From: Ignavibacteria bacterium
GTDB lineage: Bacteria; Bacteroidota; Ignavibacteria; Kapaibacteriales; UBA961
DNA: 64,000 nucleotides
NCBI GenBank assembly: GCA_016873735.1
Contig: VGWD01000006.1
Span: 27,787-91,786, forward strand
Direction of reading: 5' to 3'
Shown here in pieces: positions 9,501 through 17,852 of this stretch (positions within the stretch are counted from its first letter, which is position 1; the number at the start of each line of letters is the position of its first letter). The notes under the pieces are model-generated. The model was not told the DNA's origin. It saw only the letters and a list, made by a program, of their open reading frames with translations, and made no database searches. Made by a program: the position numbers and the translations under genes.

Positions 9501-10733
9501 ACAATTCTGAATTCGGGTCTCAAGGCAGGTGATTGCTCGATTTCAACGAGCTCTTCATCACTCATCCTTCAGGATACGATTCTCAGAATTCCCGAAAATG
9601 GGACTATTTCTCTTCCGATCTTATATCGTCCAAGCAATAGAAACATTGGTTCATGGAGCGATTCAATAATAATCAAAGAATTGACTTGCGATAAACGGTT
9701 GACCATTCTTTGTACAGGTTTGATTGATACAATCAAGATTGCAACTCAACCAACTGCGATTGCTTTCGGAACGATGTATCGTGATGATAGCGTAACAATA
9801 CCGATCACCATAACCAATGTATCGCAGTTCTCTGTAATGGTCGATTTCATTATCATTGATAAACAAAGCTCAGAATTCGCTATCACGCAATCACGTTCAC
9901 TGCCTGCACTTTTGTCTGCAGGTGATACAGTGCAACTCGGCATCAGAGCAATTGCATTGATTGAAGGTACTTCACCAAATGATATGCTGCGCATACATGC
10001 TCATCGTGATTGCAATTCTTTAAAGCACATACCTATTTCCATGGACACCCCTAAGGAAGCCTATACTGCCAAACTTTCAACTGAAGATTATACAGTTGAA
10101 TATGGTGATACAATGACGATATATTGTCAGATTCAGGGGGATTTAAGCATGGCAAGACTTCGTTCATTGTCTTATTCGGTTGCTTTGGATGGCAGTCTCT
10201 TCAGCATACTTGAAACATTTCCAAAAGCAATGATTACCAAGAATGATTCCTTGATCACATGGAACATCCCTGCCGATCAGATTCCACTAAACGGAGGCAT
10301 CATCTCAAGAATACATGGTAGAGCATTGGTAACTCAGCATAGATTTACCCCGATCATATTTACCGATATTCATCCCGAAACCAATCGGGCCATTTCAATC
10401 GACACAGTCAATGGCTCTTTGTCTGTGTCAAGAACATGTGCCAATGATTTAACCGGCTTCAAGCTTACTTCGCTACTTGTGATGAAGCTTAGGCCACCGC
10501 ATCCAATTCCGGATCGCATTGCCATTTCCTATGCTTCCACGATGGATGAACCTGCATCGGGCATTATCTCCGTGTATTCACTTGAAGGAGCGCTCCTTTA
10601 TACACATGAACTTGTCGGCAAAAACATTGAACAACAATTTACCATTCCACATGTTTTCGCTGCCGGTACATATATGTTGCAGATGCAAAGCAAACACTAT
10701 GTTCAACGCGAGATGATATTGATTTCTCCATGA
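6537..10733 (+). CDS. Giant secreted protein: Asp-box repeats, Ig-like choice-of-anchor-D domains, T9SS-type tail
   Basis: A 1,398-residue protein. The start is probably TTG at 6537, because AGGAG at 6525-6529 lies 7 bases upstream; the ATG at 6567 is the alternative. Residues 1-23 form a signal peptide. Six Asp-box/YCF48-like repeats (S/T-x-D-x-G-x-T/S-W) lie near residues 64-72, 106-114, 152-160, 195-202, 245-253 and 284-292, probably forming a beta-propeller. From about 335 to 1,230 the chain is a series of Ig-like modules with repeated 'DTIMISNPG'-type phrases and paired cysteines, resembling choice-of-anchor-D/ASPM-SPD-2-Hydin domains. The last ~75 residues resemble a T9SS type A sorting domain. 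It is likely exported and attached to the cell surface. Its role is unknown. Confidence 0.85.
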   Translation: MTRIVHIIVCMIFFFGIQEEVMGQFWKNVNLPTGYANNYWLDIFFLPGNTQLGWACGFNASIVRTTDGGNTWSGVKVNQFQNPMLESIHFVSPQIGFTSGPQGIWKSTDGGASWFSIAPPNTQGSLWGCYFKDQNLGLVVGGGCGGPQLYYRTTDGGINWTLFQGSEPQSGMCDLILDQASDIGYASSSGLIWQSTNAGQTWSVFSRANTINAWQEEISWLGDSFLVPWSGNACQGGGGGGGMCFTTNKGQSWNRVPTPDNMFGTFLTSATTGWACGYDRSVYYTSDAGKTWEYRNCGTTGSLDDITMFSDTSGWVVGEGIYKMVSGFHEVVPKNGLTFANTCVNSVKHDSIIIRNYSFESTIVSITVNGPAASDFIVPFTTFALGQCEERLVPITFRPTASGVRSATIGVSMINPLESFTIPLQGTAADITLSAGFRDTVDIGSRLVGTTSDSSFMIHNRSDAEITLTAINPMDLPPGHTFLWNNALPLRIPARDSALLRYRIIMNDTGITHQRFLLKFGMCDKTITMKSMGTSPKITSPDNMVILADCNPVKDSTFTITNTGNAMLVIHRLEISGGDSAAFSLGPHTLPMNIAPGAKKTISVLYRKGLPLDPIAMSKLLIHHSDTMMNRVSPRIVNILGKRGYTIALPTRDSLWAGIHCINDKGTCSATIDVNGSGSTQIHGIISKTGKSRVIAPTTFPFTINGQISASIETRTVKPGRYTDTLLVISGPCKDTIPLIVEAQGITTIISFADSVLTATVDQGIPSTLYADLFSIGTAFANIQRMTLRINQQIRLADPLPRPSIINPGKSGQVSFIITPSLTDTLLIDTLCIDVSKECPTSVCIPLRITVRQARLALSDTLLDMSLTCDDTSLVDTIMISNPGMLNDTLFSITESTVSSAYSFDLGKTLPAIIKPGDSIPLIIKFTPRQQGVYSYSLEIASSSGKNIGKNQIVNVRGTYTSPIISINRNVCDFGIHEPCSKDTTILVTILNSGLKAGDCSISTSSSSLILQDTILRIPENGTISLPILYRPSNRNIGSWSDSIIIKELTCDKRLTILCTGLIDTIKIATQPTAIAFGTMYRDDSVTIPITITNVSQFSVMVDFIIIDKQSSEFAITQSRSLPALLSAGDTVQLGIRAIALIEGTSPNDMLRIHAHRDCNSLKHIPISMDTPKEAYTAKLSTEDYTVEYGDTMTIYCQIQGDLSMARLRSLSYSVALDGSLFSILETFPKAMITKNDSLITWNIPADQIPLNGGIISRIHGRALVTQHRFTPIIFTDIHPETNRAISIDTVNGSLSVSRTCANDLTGFKLTSLLVMKLRPPHPIPDRIAISYASTMDEPASGIISVYSLEGALLYTHELVGKNIEQQFTIPHVFAAGTYMLQMQSKHYVQREMILISP
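7240..7263 (+). repeat. 24-bp all-purine tract encoding seven glycines
   Basis: An uninterrupted run of G and A with GGA repeated in tandem lies inside the giant secreted protein and encodes Gly236-Gly242, between the fourth and fifth Asp boxes. Such a tract is prone to slippage in steps of 1 or 3 bases. Three-base changes would alter loop length; single-base changes would end the protein early. Confidence 0.8.
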
Positions 10734-11563
10734 TTCATCTACCATTTCATTTGAACGCATATCATGATGCAGTGATTCATGGGGATATTCGAATGCCGGA
10801 TGAGGGGGAAGCTCCCATCATACTTATCATTCACGGTTTTCGAGGTTCAAAAGATTGGGGATTTTTTCCCTATATCGCTCAAGAGTTCGTAAAGAGTGGC
10901 GCAATCACAATCTCGTGGAATATGTCACTGAATGGTTATTCAAAAGAGGCAACCTACATTGATAAACCCGATGATTTTGCCAAGAATACAGTCACTCAGG
11001 AATTGGCCGATACAAACTTGATCATAAGTGCATTGCAAGACACATCGTCTGATTTGTATTCCATGATTGCATCAAGATGGAATGGAATATTGATGATGAT
11101 TGGTCATTCCAGAGGTGCCGGAATTGCGATATTGTCAGCGGAAAAGAATCCATGCATACATACATTGGCTTTGTGGAATCCTATTTCAAGATTTGGTCGT
11201 TTCAGCGAAAGGCAAAAAAACATCTGGAAAGAAACAGGTATATTTCAAGTGGATGAAACCGAAGCGGGCATTCCCGTGATGATGAATTACTCTTATATCG
11301 AAGATCTTGAATTGCATGGAGAAGAATATTCACTTCTAAGATCAATTCATGAACTTACATGCGAAGTACTCATCGTACATGCTGAGCAGGACATGACTGT
11401 TCCGCTTCGTGAGGCAAGAATGCTTCGAGAACATGCCATGCATACCCGTCTGGAAGTAATACCTGCAACAGGGCATATATTCGGTAGCACTCATCCATTT
11501 ACCGAGTCAACTCCGGCATTGAACAAAGCTCTGAATTTTACTATTGATTTTTTTGATTTATGA
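10730..11563 (+). CDS. Alpha/beta hydrolase (serine esterase/lipase-like)
   Basis: A 277-residue single-domain alpha/beta hydrolase. The nucleophile is Ser127 in GHSRGAG, the acid Asp221 in HAEQDMTVP and the base His249 in PATGHIFG; HGF near residues 35-37 probably forms the oxyanion hole. There is no signal peptide, so it is likely cytoplasmic. It starts inside the end of the giant secreted protein gene (ATGA overlap) and its own end overlaps the lipoprotein gene in the same way, so translation is probably coupled. The family is clear; the ester or thioester substrate is not. Confidence 0.85.
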   Translation: MIHLPFHLNAYHDAVIHGDIRMPDEGEAPIILIIHGFRGSKDWGFFPYIAQEFVKSGAITISWNMSLNGYSKEATYIDKPDDFAKNTVTQELADTNLIISALQDTSSDLYSMIASRWNGILMMIGHSRGAGIAILSAEKNPCIHTLALWNPISRFGRFSERQKNIWKETGIFQVDETEAGIPVMMNYSYIEDLELHGEEYSLLRSIHELTCEVLIVHAEQDMTVPLREARMLREHAMHTRLEVIPATGHIFGSTHPFTESTPALNKALNFTIDFFDL

Positions 11564-11961
11564 AATACATCTACTTATTGTGCTTATTCCTCTGTTCATC
11601 CTGCGAGCTTGTTCGTATTGGCTCCGGGCCATCAGGCATCGTCAATCCAACACAGGAAACTTCCATAGGAACCATATATCTGCTCAAGGCTGAGCTTGAT
11701 AGCGGTAATATCATCGGGGCATCTGATCTACTCATACATCCAAATGGCAAGCAGATGAAAGCAAAGGACAGATTTGAAAGCTTTCCTCAATTGGAAAAAC
11801 TGGCTCATACAATTCGCAATAAAGACATTGCATATACGCTAACAGATACCTTGCTCCCCACAAAACATGCTATCATGTGCTCATTCAACTATTTGAATAC
11901 AGTGACATTCACATTGCAGAAATCACAAGATTCATGGTTTATTTCGGATATTAAAAAATGA
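11560..11961 (+). CDS. Small predicted lipoprotein, unknown function
   Basis: A 133-residue protein starting with a short hydrophobic segment ending in CSSC, so Cys15 could be the lipidated residue; the -3 position is Cys rather than the usual Leu, so the lipobox is imperfect. The rest is a small alpha+beta domain in which DSWFISDIKK at the end recalls NTF2-like lipoproteins. That resemblance is weak. It is coupled by ATGA overlaps to the hydrolase before it and folP after it. Confidence 0.65.
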   Translation: MKYIYLLCLFLCSSCELVRIGSGPSGIVNPTQETSIGTIYLLKAELDSGNIIGASDLLIHPNGKQMKAKDRFESFPQLEKLAHTIRNKDIAYTLTDTLLPTKHAIMCSFNYLNTVTFTLQKSQDSWFISDIKK

Positions 11962-12755
11962 GTCAATTCCCTTTCATTATGGGTATCGTGAATGTTACGC
12001 CTGATTCATTTTCTGATGGCGGACTCTATGCCGATCATCAAACAGCTATAGCTCACGCGAATTCATTGATAGAGCAGGGTGCTGATATCATCGACATTGG
12101 TGGTGAAAGCACAAGACCCGGAGCAGAAATCATTTCCATTGAAGAAGAAATTCATCGAACGATTCCCGTAATAGAAGGAATTCGGAAATTTAATTCCGAT
12201 ATCACGATTTCGATAGATACAACAAAATCCGAAGTTGCAGAAGCCGCAATGAATGCTGGTGCTTGCATGATCAATGATATTTCCGGATTAGATTCAGGAC
12301 CTGAACTGGCAAGAATTGCAGCCCACTTTGATGTACCGCTGATTTTGATGCATCGTAAGGGAGTGTCTGCAACCATGCAACAGAATCCACAGTATGCGAA
12401 TATTGTTGAAGAAGTAAAACTTCATCTCATGGAAAGATGTGCATTGGCTAAGGAATACGGTGCCCATAAACTCATTATTGACATCGGTATTGGTTTTGGA
12501 AAAACGATGGACCACAATTGGGAATTACTTCGATCACTCCATGAATTCTACGATATAGGATATCCTATGCTTCTTGGGATTTCTCGAAAATCATTCATCG
12601 GATCCACACTCGACATAACTAATCCAGCTGATAGAGATGTACCGACTCATCTCCTGCATGCATTGCTCATGAATAAACATTGCTCGATTATTCGTGTTCA
12701 TGATGTCAGCATGGCAGTCATGGCAAAAAAACTATATGCAAGATTACATGAGTAG
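11958..12755 (+). CDS. folP: Dihydropteroate synthase
   Basis: A 265-residue protein, the usual length. It joins 6-hydroxymethyl-7,8-dihydropterin diphosphate to p-aminobenzoate in folate synthesis and is the sulfonamide target. Both signatures are present: IMGIVNVTPDSFSDGG near residues 7-22 and DIIDIGGESTRPGA near 43-56. Later family blocks (DTTKSEVAEAAMNAGA, ILMHRKG, DIGIGFGKT, GISRKSFIG) are intact. The start overlaps the lipoprotein stop (ATGA) and the end overlaps the DUF2723 gene by 8 bp. The matching DHFR gene lies far away at 33984 on the other strand. Confidence 0.96.
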   Translation: MSQFPFIMGIVNVTPDSFSDGGLYADHQTAIAHANSLIEQGADIIDIGGESTRPGAEIISIEEEIHRTIPVIEGIRKFNSDITISIDTTKSEVAEAAMNAGACMINDISGLDSGPELARIAAHFDVPLILMHRKGVSATMQQNPQYANIVEEVKLHLMERCALAKEYGAHKLIIDIGIGFGKTMDHNWELLRSLHEFYDIGYPMLLGISRKSFIGSTLDITNPADRDVPTHLLHALLMNKHCSIIRVHDVSMAVMAKKLYARLHE

Positions 12756-14631
12756 TATGATGAATAAGATACTTCAGTCTTCCTTATGGCGTTCGCTCTT
12801 CCTATTTACATTGTCAAGCATCATATATATAATCACAATGATGCCTGATATCGGATTCACTGATTCCGGCGAACTTGCCGCAGTGGCACATAATTTGGGT
12901 ATTGCTCATCCAACCGGCTATCCTTTATATACAATCATTGCTCATGTCTGGAGTTTGATCTCGCCTTTCTCTACAGTCTATGATCTGAATCTACTCGCAG
13001 CATTGATGACAGCAGGATCAATCAGCATATTCTCTTTGATACTTGAAGAAGCATTGAGTTTTACATCTTGTAAAAAAGAACATGCAAGCAGTATTTCTTT
13101 TAGTGTTTCCCTTATGTTCGCTTTTGGATCTACCGTATGGTCACAAGCAACTTCCCTTGAAGTGTATTCATTGCAATTGCTACTTTTTATGCTAAGCATA
13201 TACTTTTTCATCAAAGCAATGAAGCATGGAGGCATGTCCAATCATTTACTGATTTGGGGATTTCTCATTGGATTGTCATTCACCAATCATGGCACGACGA
13301 TATTATTGGCTCCCGCGATGATATTGGGATATTTTTCAAACTGGACAACGGGTAAAATCGATTTCTCTTCACAGAAATTCCGTGGACTTCTCCCGCTGAT
13401 ACCTTTGTTTATCGTGGGATTATTGGTTTGGCTATACTTACCAATTCGAAGCGCACAGAATCCGATCATCAATTGGGGAGAAGTGCATCGCAACTGGGAT
13501 GCTTTCTCTTATCATGCATTTGGAAAACAATATCAAGTTTGGATGTTCAATGAAGGAACTGCTAAAGAAAATTTTCCAAAGTATTGGTCTGCACTCATTG
13601 GCATGACATCTTGGATTATGTTACTTCCAATCATGTATGGAGTATTGATTGCATGGAAAACAAATAAAAGCATACTTGTGTTTTGCGTCATGCTCATCAT
13701 TGGCAATCTTGTCTATGCATTGAATTATGGCATTCATGACATTGAAACATATTTTATTTCAGGTTTCATCGGGGCATTCATTCTTGCCGCATACGGAATA
13801 TATGGATTGCTTCAGAAGATTGAGCGTTATCATTATGCTGTGTTGCTTCTTCCAATGCTCAATCTAGGTTTGAATTATGTAGAGAATGATAAGCATGAAG
13901 ACCGCTCTGTCTCATCATATATCTCATTGATGATTGACCCACTCCCCAAAAATAGCGTCATCATATCTGCGCAATGGGATTTTCTCTGTTCCGGATTCCT
14001 TTATAAACAAATTGTGGAAGGATATAGACCGGATATCATCATGGTTGAGAAGGAATTATTGCGAAGAACATGGTATCCTTCTCAAATGAAAAGGCAATAT
14101 CCTTTCTTGCAGATAATCAATCCACAGCTAAATACATTTCTTCAAGAATTGACATTGTTCGAACAAGAGAAGAGTTATTCGGCTGAAATCTTGCAGACAA
14201 GATATGAGGAAGTGTTGAATGCCATCATCGATTCATCATTGGTATATAGGAAACCTGTTTATATCACGACAGAAGTATTGCAACAGGAATCAAATATTGC
14301 ACAACAATATGCAAAGATTCCTCATGGTCTTGCATTCAGGGTATTACTTCCACCACCATCAGGATTACCTGAATTATCATTGCCTCTGTTGAATACATCA
14401 TTCGAACCATTGATTTCTTCGATTGGCAAGCGAACAAGTCATTTACATGAAGGATTAACGTCAATTACTGCAAATCAAGTATTGAATCTCGCTCAATATG
14501 CGTGGATGACCGGAAGATTGAAAGAGGCCAAGGCATATTTGTCAATCGCAGAGAATATCAAGTCTGACAATCCAACATTGAGTGCATTGCAGAATGCGAT
14601 TCTCAATTCTCCTGATGGACCGAAAAAGTAA
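12748..14631 (+). CDS. DUF2723 multi-pass membrane protein (putative lipid-linked-sugar glycosyltransferase)
   Basis: About 627 residues from the ATG at 12748, which overlaps the end of folP; the ATG at 12757 is almost as likely, and neither has a clear ribosome binding site. The first ~400 residues hold about ten membrane helices. The first loop, PDIGFTDSGELAAVAHNLGIAHPTGYP split around residue 50, carries the acidic DSGE motif of DUF2723 proteins, which resemble GT-C glycosyltransferases; the animal member TMEM260 is an O-mannosyltransferase. The C-terminal ~200 residues are soluble and helical. It may glycosylate surface proteins, possibly the giant protein in the same run; that link is inference. 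Its TAA stop abuts the pyruvate kinase stop. Confidence 0.82.
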   Translation: MSSMMNKILQSSLWRSLFLFTLSSIIYIITMMPDIGFTDSGELAAVAHNLGIAHPTGYPLYTIIAHVWSLISPFSTVYDLNLLAALMTAGSISIFSLILEEALSFTSCKKEHASSISFSVSLMFAFGSTVWSQATSLEVYSLQLLLFMLSIYFFIKAMKHGGMSNHLLIWGFLIGLSFTNHGTTILLAPAMILGYFSNWTTGKIDFSSQKFRGLLPLIPLFIVGLLVWLYLPIRSAQNPIINWGEVHRNWDAFSYHAFGKQYQVWMFNEGTAKENFPKYWSALIGMTSWIMLLPIMYGVLIAWKTNKSILVFCVMLIIGNLVYALNYGIHDIETYFISGFIGAFILAAYGIYGLLQKIERYHYAVLLLPMLNLGLNYVENDKHEDRSVSSYISLMIDPLPKNSVIISAQWDFLCSGFLYKQIVEGYRPDIIMVEKELLRRTWYPSQMKRQYPFLQIINPQLNTFLQELTLFEQEKSYSAEILQTRYEEVLNAIIDSSLVYRKPVYITTEVLQQESNIAQQYAKIPHGLAFRVLLPPPSGLPELSLPLLNTSFEPLISSIGKRTSHLHEGLTSITANQVLNLAQYAWMTGRLKEAKAYLSIAENIKSDNPTLSALQNAILNSPDGPKK

Positions 14632-16149
14632 TCATGGAATCTGTTCAATCGTCAACATATTTGTTCGAGATCTTGCCACGAGTGGTCTTCCGATTGTTAT
14701 GACGACTGATTCACCGGTTTTGAAGAATTGTTCTTTTTTCAAGAATTGTTTCATGTGCTCCACGGTGAAATCCGTACCTCCAGCTTTATCTATGAGCACG
14801 CCTGTCACTCCCCAAAACAGACCTGTTCTTCTTGCAATTTCAGCAAATTCCGTCATTGCTATGATGGGTGTATTTGGTCTTCTATTTGAAATGAGCAATG
14901 CCGTCTCTCCCGACAAGCTCAATGTTGAAATGCCTGCAATGTCCGGATTCTCGGCTATGGTGGCTGCTGCAGTCGCAATCAGATCAGTATTGTGCTCTTT
15001 TCTTGGCAATCCCATCATGCTTCTTCGTATGCGCATATCATCTTGTTTGCAGTGTGATTCTGCTTCACTACAAATCGTGCGCATATAACTCACGGTTTCC
15101 ACCGGATAAGTTCCGACGCTTGTTTCAGCTGAAAGCATTACGACATCTGTTCCATCGAGCACTGCATTTGCAACATCGCTGGCTTCTGCTCTTGTTGGTC
15201 TTGGATTATTGATCATGGACTCCAACATTTGCGTTGCAGTTATAACTGGTTTTGCATAGCGATTGCAGACGGTTATGATATTTTTTTGAACAGTTGGCAC
15301 TTCGGCAGCCGGTATTTCAACACCAAGATCACCACGGGCCACCATGATCACATCTGAGACTTTCACGATATCTTCAATATTGGAAACTGCTTCCGGTTTT
15401 TCTATTTTGGCTATCACCCATTGTTTGCCACCGAGTTTTGCAATGTGTTTTTTGATATGCAACACATCTTCCGGTTTTCTCACGAATGACAAAGCCACAT
15501 AATCAACGCCTTGTTCCACTGCGAACTTCACATCTTTTTTGTCTTTGTCCGACATTGATGGTTGACTCACCTTCACATTCGGAAGATTGATTCCTTTTCT
15601 CGATTTGAGTATTCCTCCATTCATCACCATCACATTCACGAATGGTGCTTTGACTGATGTGACCGTTACTTTCATGAGGCCATCATCAAAAAGAAGGATA
15701 TCGCCCTTTTTAACATCACTTGCTATTTCCGGAAATTCAACGGGAATGAAATTATTTGGAATCTTCATTCCAGATTTTTTCACTTTTTGTCTATCTGCAA
15801 TTGCAAATTGTTCACCTGTTTTCAAATCAATGACTTGATCTTTTAAGTCTGCCACGCGAATTTTAGGACCTTGCAAATCCGCAACGATAGGCAAAAAGAT
15901 ACCAAGCTTTTTCTCTGCCGCTCGAATGATTTTGATATTTTCTAGATGTACTTCATGTGAACCGTGAGACATGTTCAATCTGAATCCATTTGCACCGGCC
16001 AATACCAGTTCAATGATTTTATTTTGCGAAGCAATCGCCGGACCCATCGTGCAGAGTATCTTCGTATTCTGATGAAGATGTTCCAAACGATGTGATTTCA
16101 ATGCACTTCGTAATTGTTGGGTATTTGGAGCAAATTGTTTCTTTTTCAC
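14632..16149 (-). CDS. pyk: Pyruvate kinase
   Basis: A 505-residue enzyme that makes pyruvate and ATP from phosphoenolpyruvate and ADP. Visible family blocks include TMGPAI, FRLNMSHG, ADLQGPKIR, the active-site stretch VIAKIEKPEAV with its lysine and acidic metal ligand, VARGDLGVEIP, and TRAEASDVANAVLDGTD. The C-terminal domain ends in VVITIGRP. A ~30-residue extension precedes the usual start TKILCTMGP. It is the last gene of a leftward four-gene unit, starting 3 bp after murQ. Confidence 0.96.
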   Translation of the reverse strand: MKKKQFAPNTQQLRSALKSHRLEHLHQNTKILCTMGPAIASQNKIIELVLAGANGFRLNMSHGSHEVHLENIKIIRAAEKKLGIFLPIVADLQGPKIRVADLKDQVIDLKTGEQFAIADRQKVKKSGMKIPNNFIPVEFPEIASDVKKGDILLFDDGLMKVTVTSVKAPFVNVMVMNGGILKSRKGINLPNVKVSQPSMSDKDKKDVKFAVEQGVDYVALSFVRKPEDVLHIKKHIAKLGGKQWVIAKIEKPEAVSNIEDIVKVSDVIMVARGDLGVEIPAAEVPTVQKNIITVCNRYAKPVITATQMLESMINNPRPTRAEASDVANAVLDGTDVVMLSAETSVGTYPVETVSYMRTICSEAESHCKQDDMRIRRSMMGLPRKEHNTDLIATAAATIAENPDIAGISTLSLSGETALLISNRRPNTPIIAMTEFAEIARRTGLFWGVTGVLIDKAGGTDFTVEHMKQFLKKEQFFKTGESVVITIGRPLVARSRTNMLTIEQIP

Positions 16150-16152
16150 TGT

Positions 16153-17070
16153 TTATCCTTGTAGCGCATTTTTAATGAATCCATCTGCATCATGCAGTTT
16201 TTCACCTGCAGTTTGTGCATCAACATCTGCAAGAAGCATCACCAATGCAGTTTTTACATGTCCATGAGCTGATTCCAGCACTTCACTTGCCTTCTCATAT
16301 TCCACATCTGCAATTTCCATGATGATACGCTTTGCTCGCTCACGCAATTTCGCATTTGTTAATTGCAAATCCACCATGATATTTCCATAACTTTTACCTA
16401 ATCTTATCATGGATGCTGTTGTAAGCATATTGAGAATCATTTTCTGTGCAGTACCGCTTTTCATGCGTGTTGAACCGGCTATCACTTCCGGTCCTACATT
16501 CGAAGCGATGATGATGTCTGCTTTGACACCTAATTGACCAATTTGTTCTCTTGAGTTTGTTGTTACCAACAATGTATGACAACCCATTGATTTTGCTTTA
16601 TCTAATGCTCCACGCACAAATGGTGTTCTTCCTGAAGCAGCAATCCCGCAGATCACATCATGATGATTCACGTGATTGTCAATCAAAGCTCGAGCACCAT
16701 GTTCTGGCGAATCTTCTGCACCTTCTTGTGCTTTGAAGATAGCTTGTTCTCCCCCGGCTAAGATTCCTTGAACCATTTCCGGATCAGTTCCAAATGTTGG
16801 GGGACATTCCGAAGCATCAACGATGCCGAGTCTTCCACTTGTTCCGGCACCAACATAAAACAATCGTCCACCTACTTTGAATTGTTCCGTGATGATATCC
16901 ACTGCCTGTGCTATATGAGCTAATTCATCTTTTACAGCATGGGCAACCATTGCATCTTCGCTATTGATCAATTGCAGAATTTCCATTGTGCTCATAAGAT
17001 CAATGTCGCTTGAACGCAGATTTCTTTGTTCAGTAGCCAGATTCGATATTTCTTTGAAAAGTGAAGTCAT
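16153..17070 (-). CDS. murQ: N-acetylmuramic acid 6-phosphate etherase
   Basis: A 305-residue SIS-domain protein of normal MurQ length. It cleaves the lactyl ether of MurNAc 6-phosphate to give GlcNAc 6-phosphate, recycling peptidoglycan. The sequence begins TEQRN, has GRLFYVGAGTSGRLG (the sugar-phosphate site) and the signature ASECPPTFG, followed by GGEQAIFKAQEGAED. No anhMurNAc kinase or MurNAc transporter is next to it. The GH3 hydrolase at 23902 may supply recycled fragments (inference). It sits between the SDR and pyk genes with 3-bp gaps. Confidence 0.95.
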   Translation of the reverse strand: MTSLFKEISNLATEQRNLRSSDIDLMSTMEILQLINSEDAMVAHAVKDELAHIAQAVDIITEQFKVGGRLFYVGAGTSGRLGIVDASECPPTFGTDPEMVQGILAGGEQAIFKAQEGAEDSPEHGARALIDNHVNHHDVICGIAASGRTPFVRGALDKAKSMGCHTLLVTTNSREQIGQLGVKADIIIASNVGPEVIAGSTRMKSGTAQKMILNMLTTASMIRLGKSYGNIMVDLQLTNAKLRERAKRIIMEIADVEYEKASEVLESAHGHVKTALVMLLADVDAQTAGEKLHDADGFIKNALQG

Positions 17071-17073
17071 GAA

Positions 17074-17838
17074 TCAATGTCTTGCGGCACCACCATCCAC
17101 ATTGATGGTTTGTCCTGTGATGATTCCGGATGCCGGTAATGAAAGAAAGGCCACGAGATTGGCAATGTCTTCCGGTTCATCCGGACGATGCACTGCCTGC
17201 TCGGGGAGTATATGTTCGAGAATGGTTTTTGATAAACGCACATCTGAAGGCCTTTGGGTTGCAGTTAATCCAACCGTTATTGCATTGATTGTGATTCCGT
17301 GCTTTCCAATTTCAGATGCTAGTGATCTTGTGAATCCTATCACGCCCATTTTTGCCGCAGCATAATGCGACAGAAATGGTGTTCCTAACCATACGGTATT
17401 TGAAGACAATGTGACGATTCTACCAAAATTTTTCGCCTTCATTGTTGGTAACACTGCCTGTGTCACCAAAAACAAACTCGTCAGATTGATATTCATCATT
17501 GTATTCCACTGCTCATGTGTGATGAGTTCAAGCGGAGCTTCATCATACATACCAACATTGTGCACGAGAATGTCAATCGTACCGAATTCTTTCAGCGTCA
17601 CATCAATCAATGCTTTAACATCCTCGGCTTTTGTGCAATCTGCTTTCACGGTAAGCGCTCTGCCTCCGGCTTGATGAACTTTCTCTGCGGTTTCACTTGC
17701 ATCAGCCAGATCGGCTATAACAATGATTGCACCTTCTTCAGCAAGGCGTTCGCAGAAAGCACTTCCATTTCCAAAAGCTGCACCGGTCACGATTGCGACG
17801 CGATTTTTCAGACCATGTTCAAATTCATGTATTTTCAT
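17074..17838 (-). CDS. SDR-family oxidoreductase
   Basis: A 254-residue classical short-chain dehydrogenase/reductase. The nucleotide-binding motif TGAAFGNG is at residues 18-25, Asp43 in the IADLAD stretch suggests NAD(H) preference, the NVG motif is near 94-96, the catalytic Ser is 145 or 146, and YxxxK is Tyr159/Lys163. The C-terminal NVDGGAARH is typical. It reduces or oxidises an alcohol/ketone pair; similarity to 3-oxoacyl reductases is general and the substrate is unknown. It lies in the xer-SDR-murQ-pyk unit, 14 bp after xer. Confidence 0.88.
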   Translation of the reverse strand: MKIHEFEHGLKNRVAIVTGAAFGNGSAFCERLAEEGAIIVIADLADASETAEKVHQAGGRALTVKADCTKAEDVKALIDVTLKEFGTIDILVHNVGMYDEAPLELITHEQWNTMMNINLTSLFLVTQAVLPTMKAKNFGRIVTLSSNTVWLGTPFLSHYAAAKMGVIGFTRSLASEIGKHGITINAITVGLTATQRPSDVRLSKTILEHILPEQAVHRPDEPEDIANLVAFLSLPASGIITGQTINVDGGAARH

Positions 17839-17852
17839 TCTTTCCTTTCACA

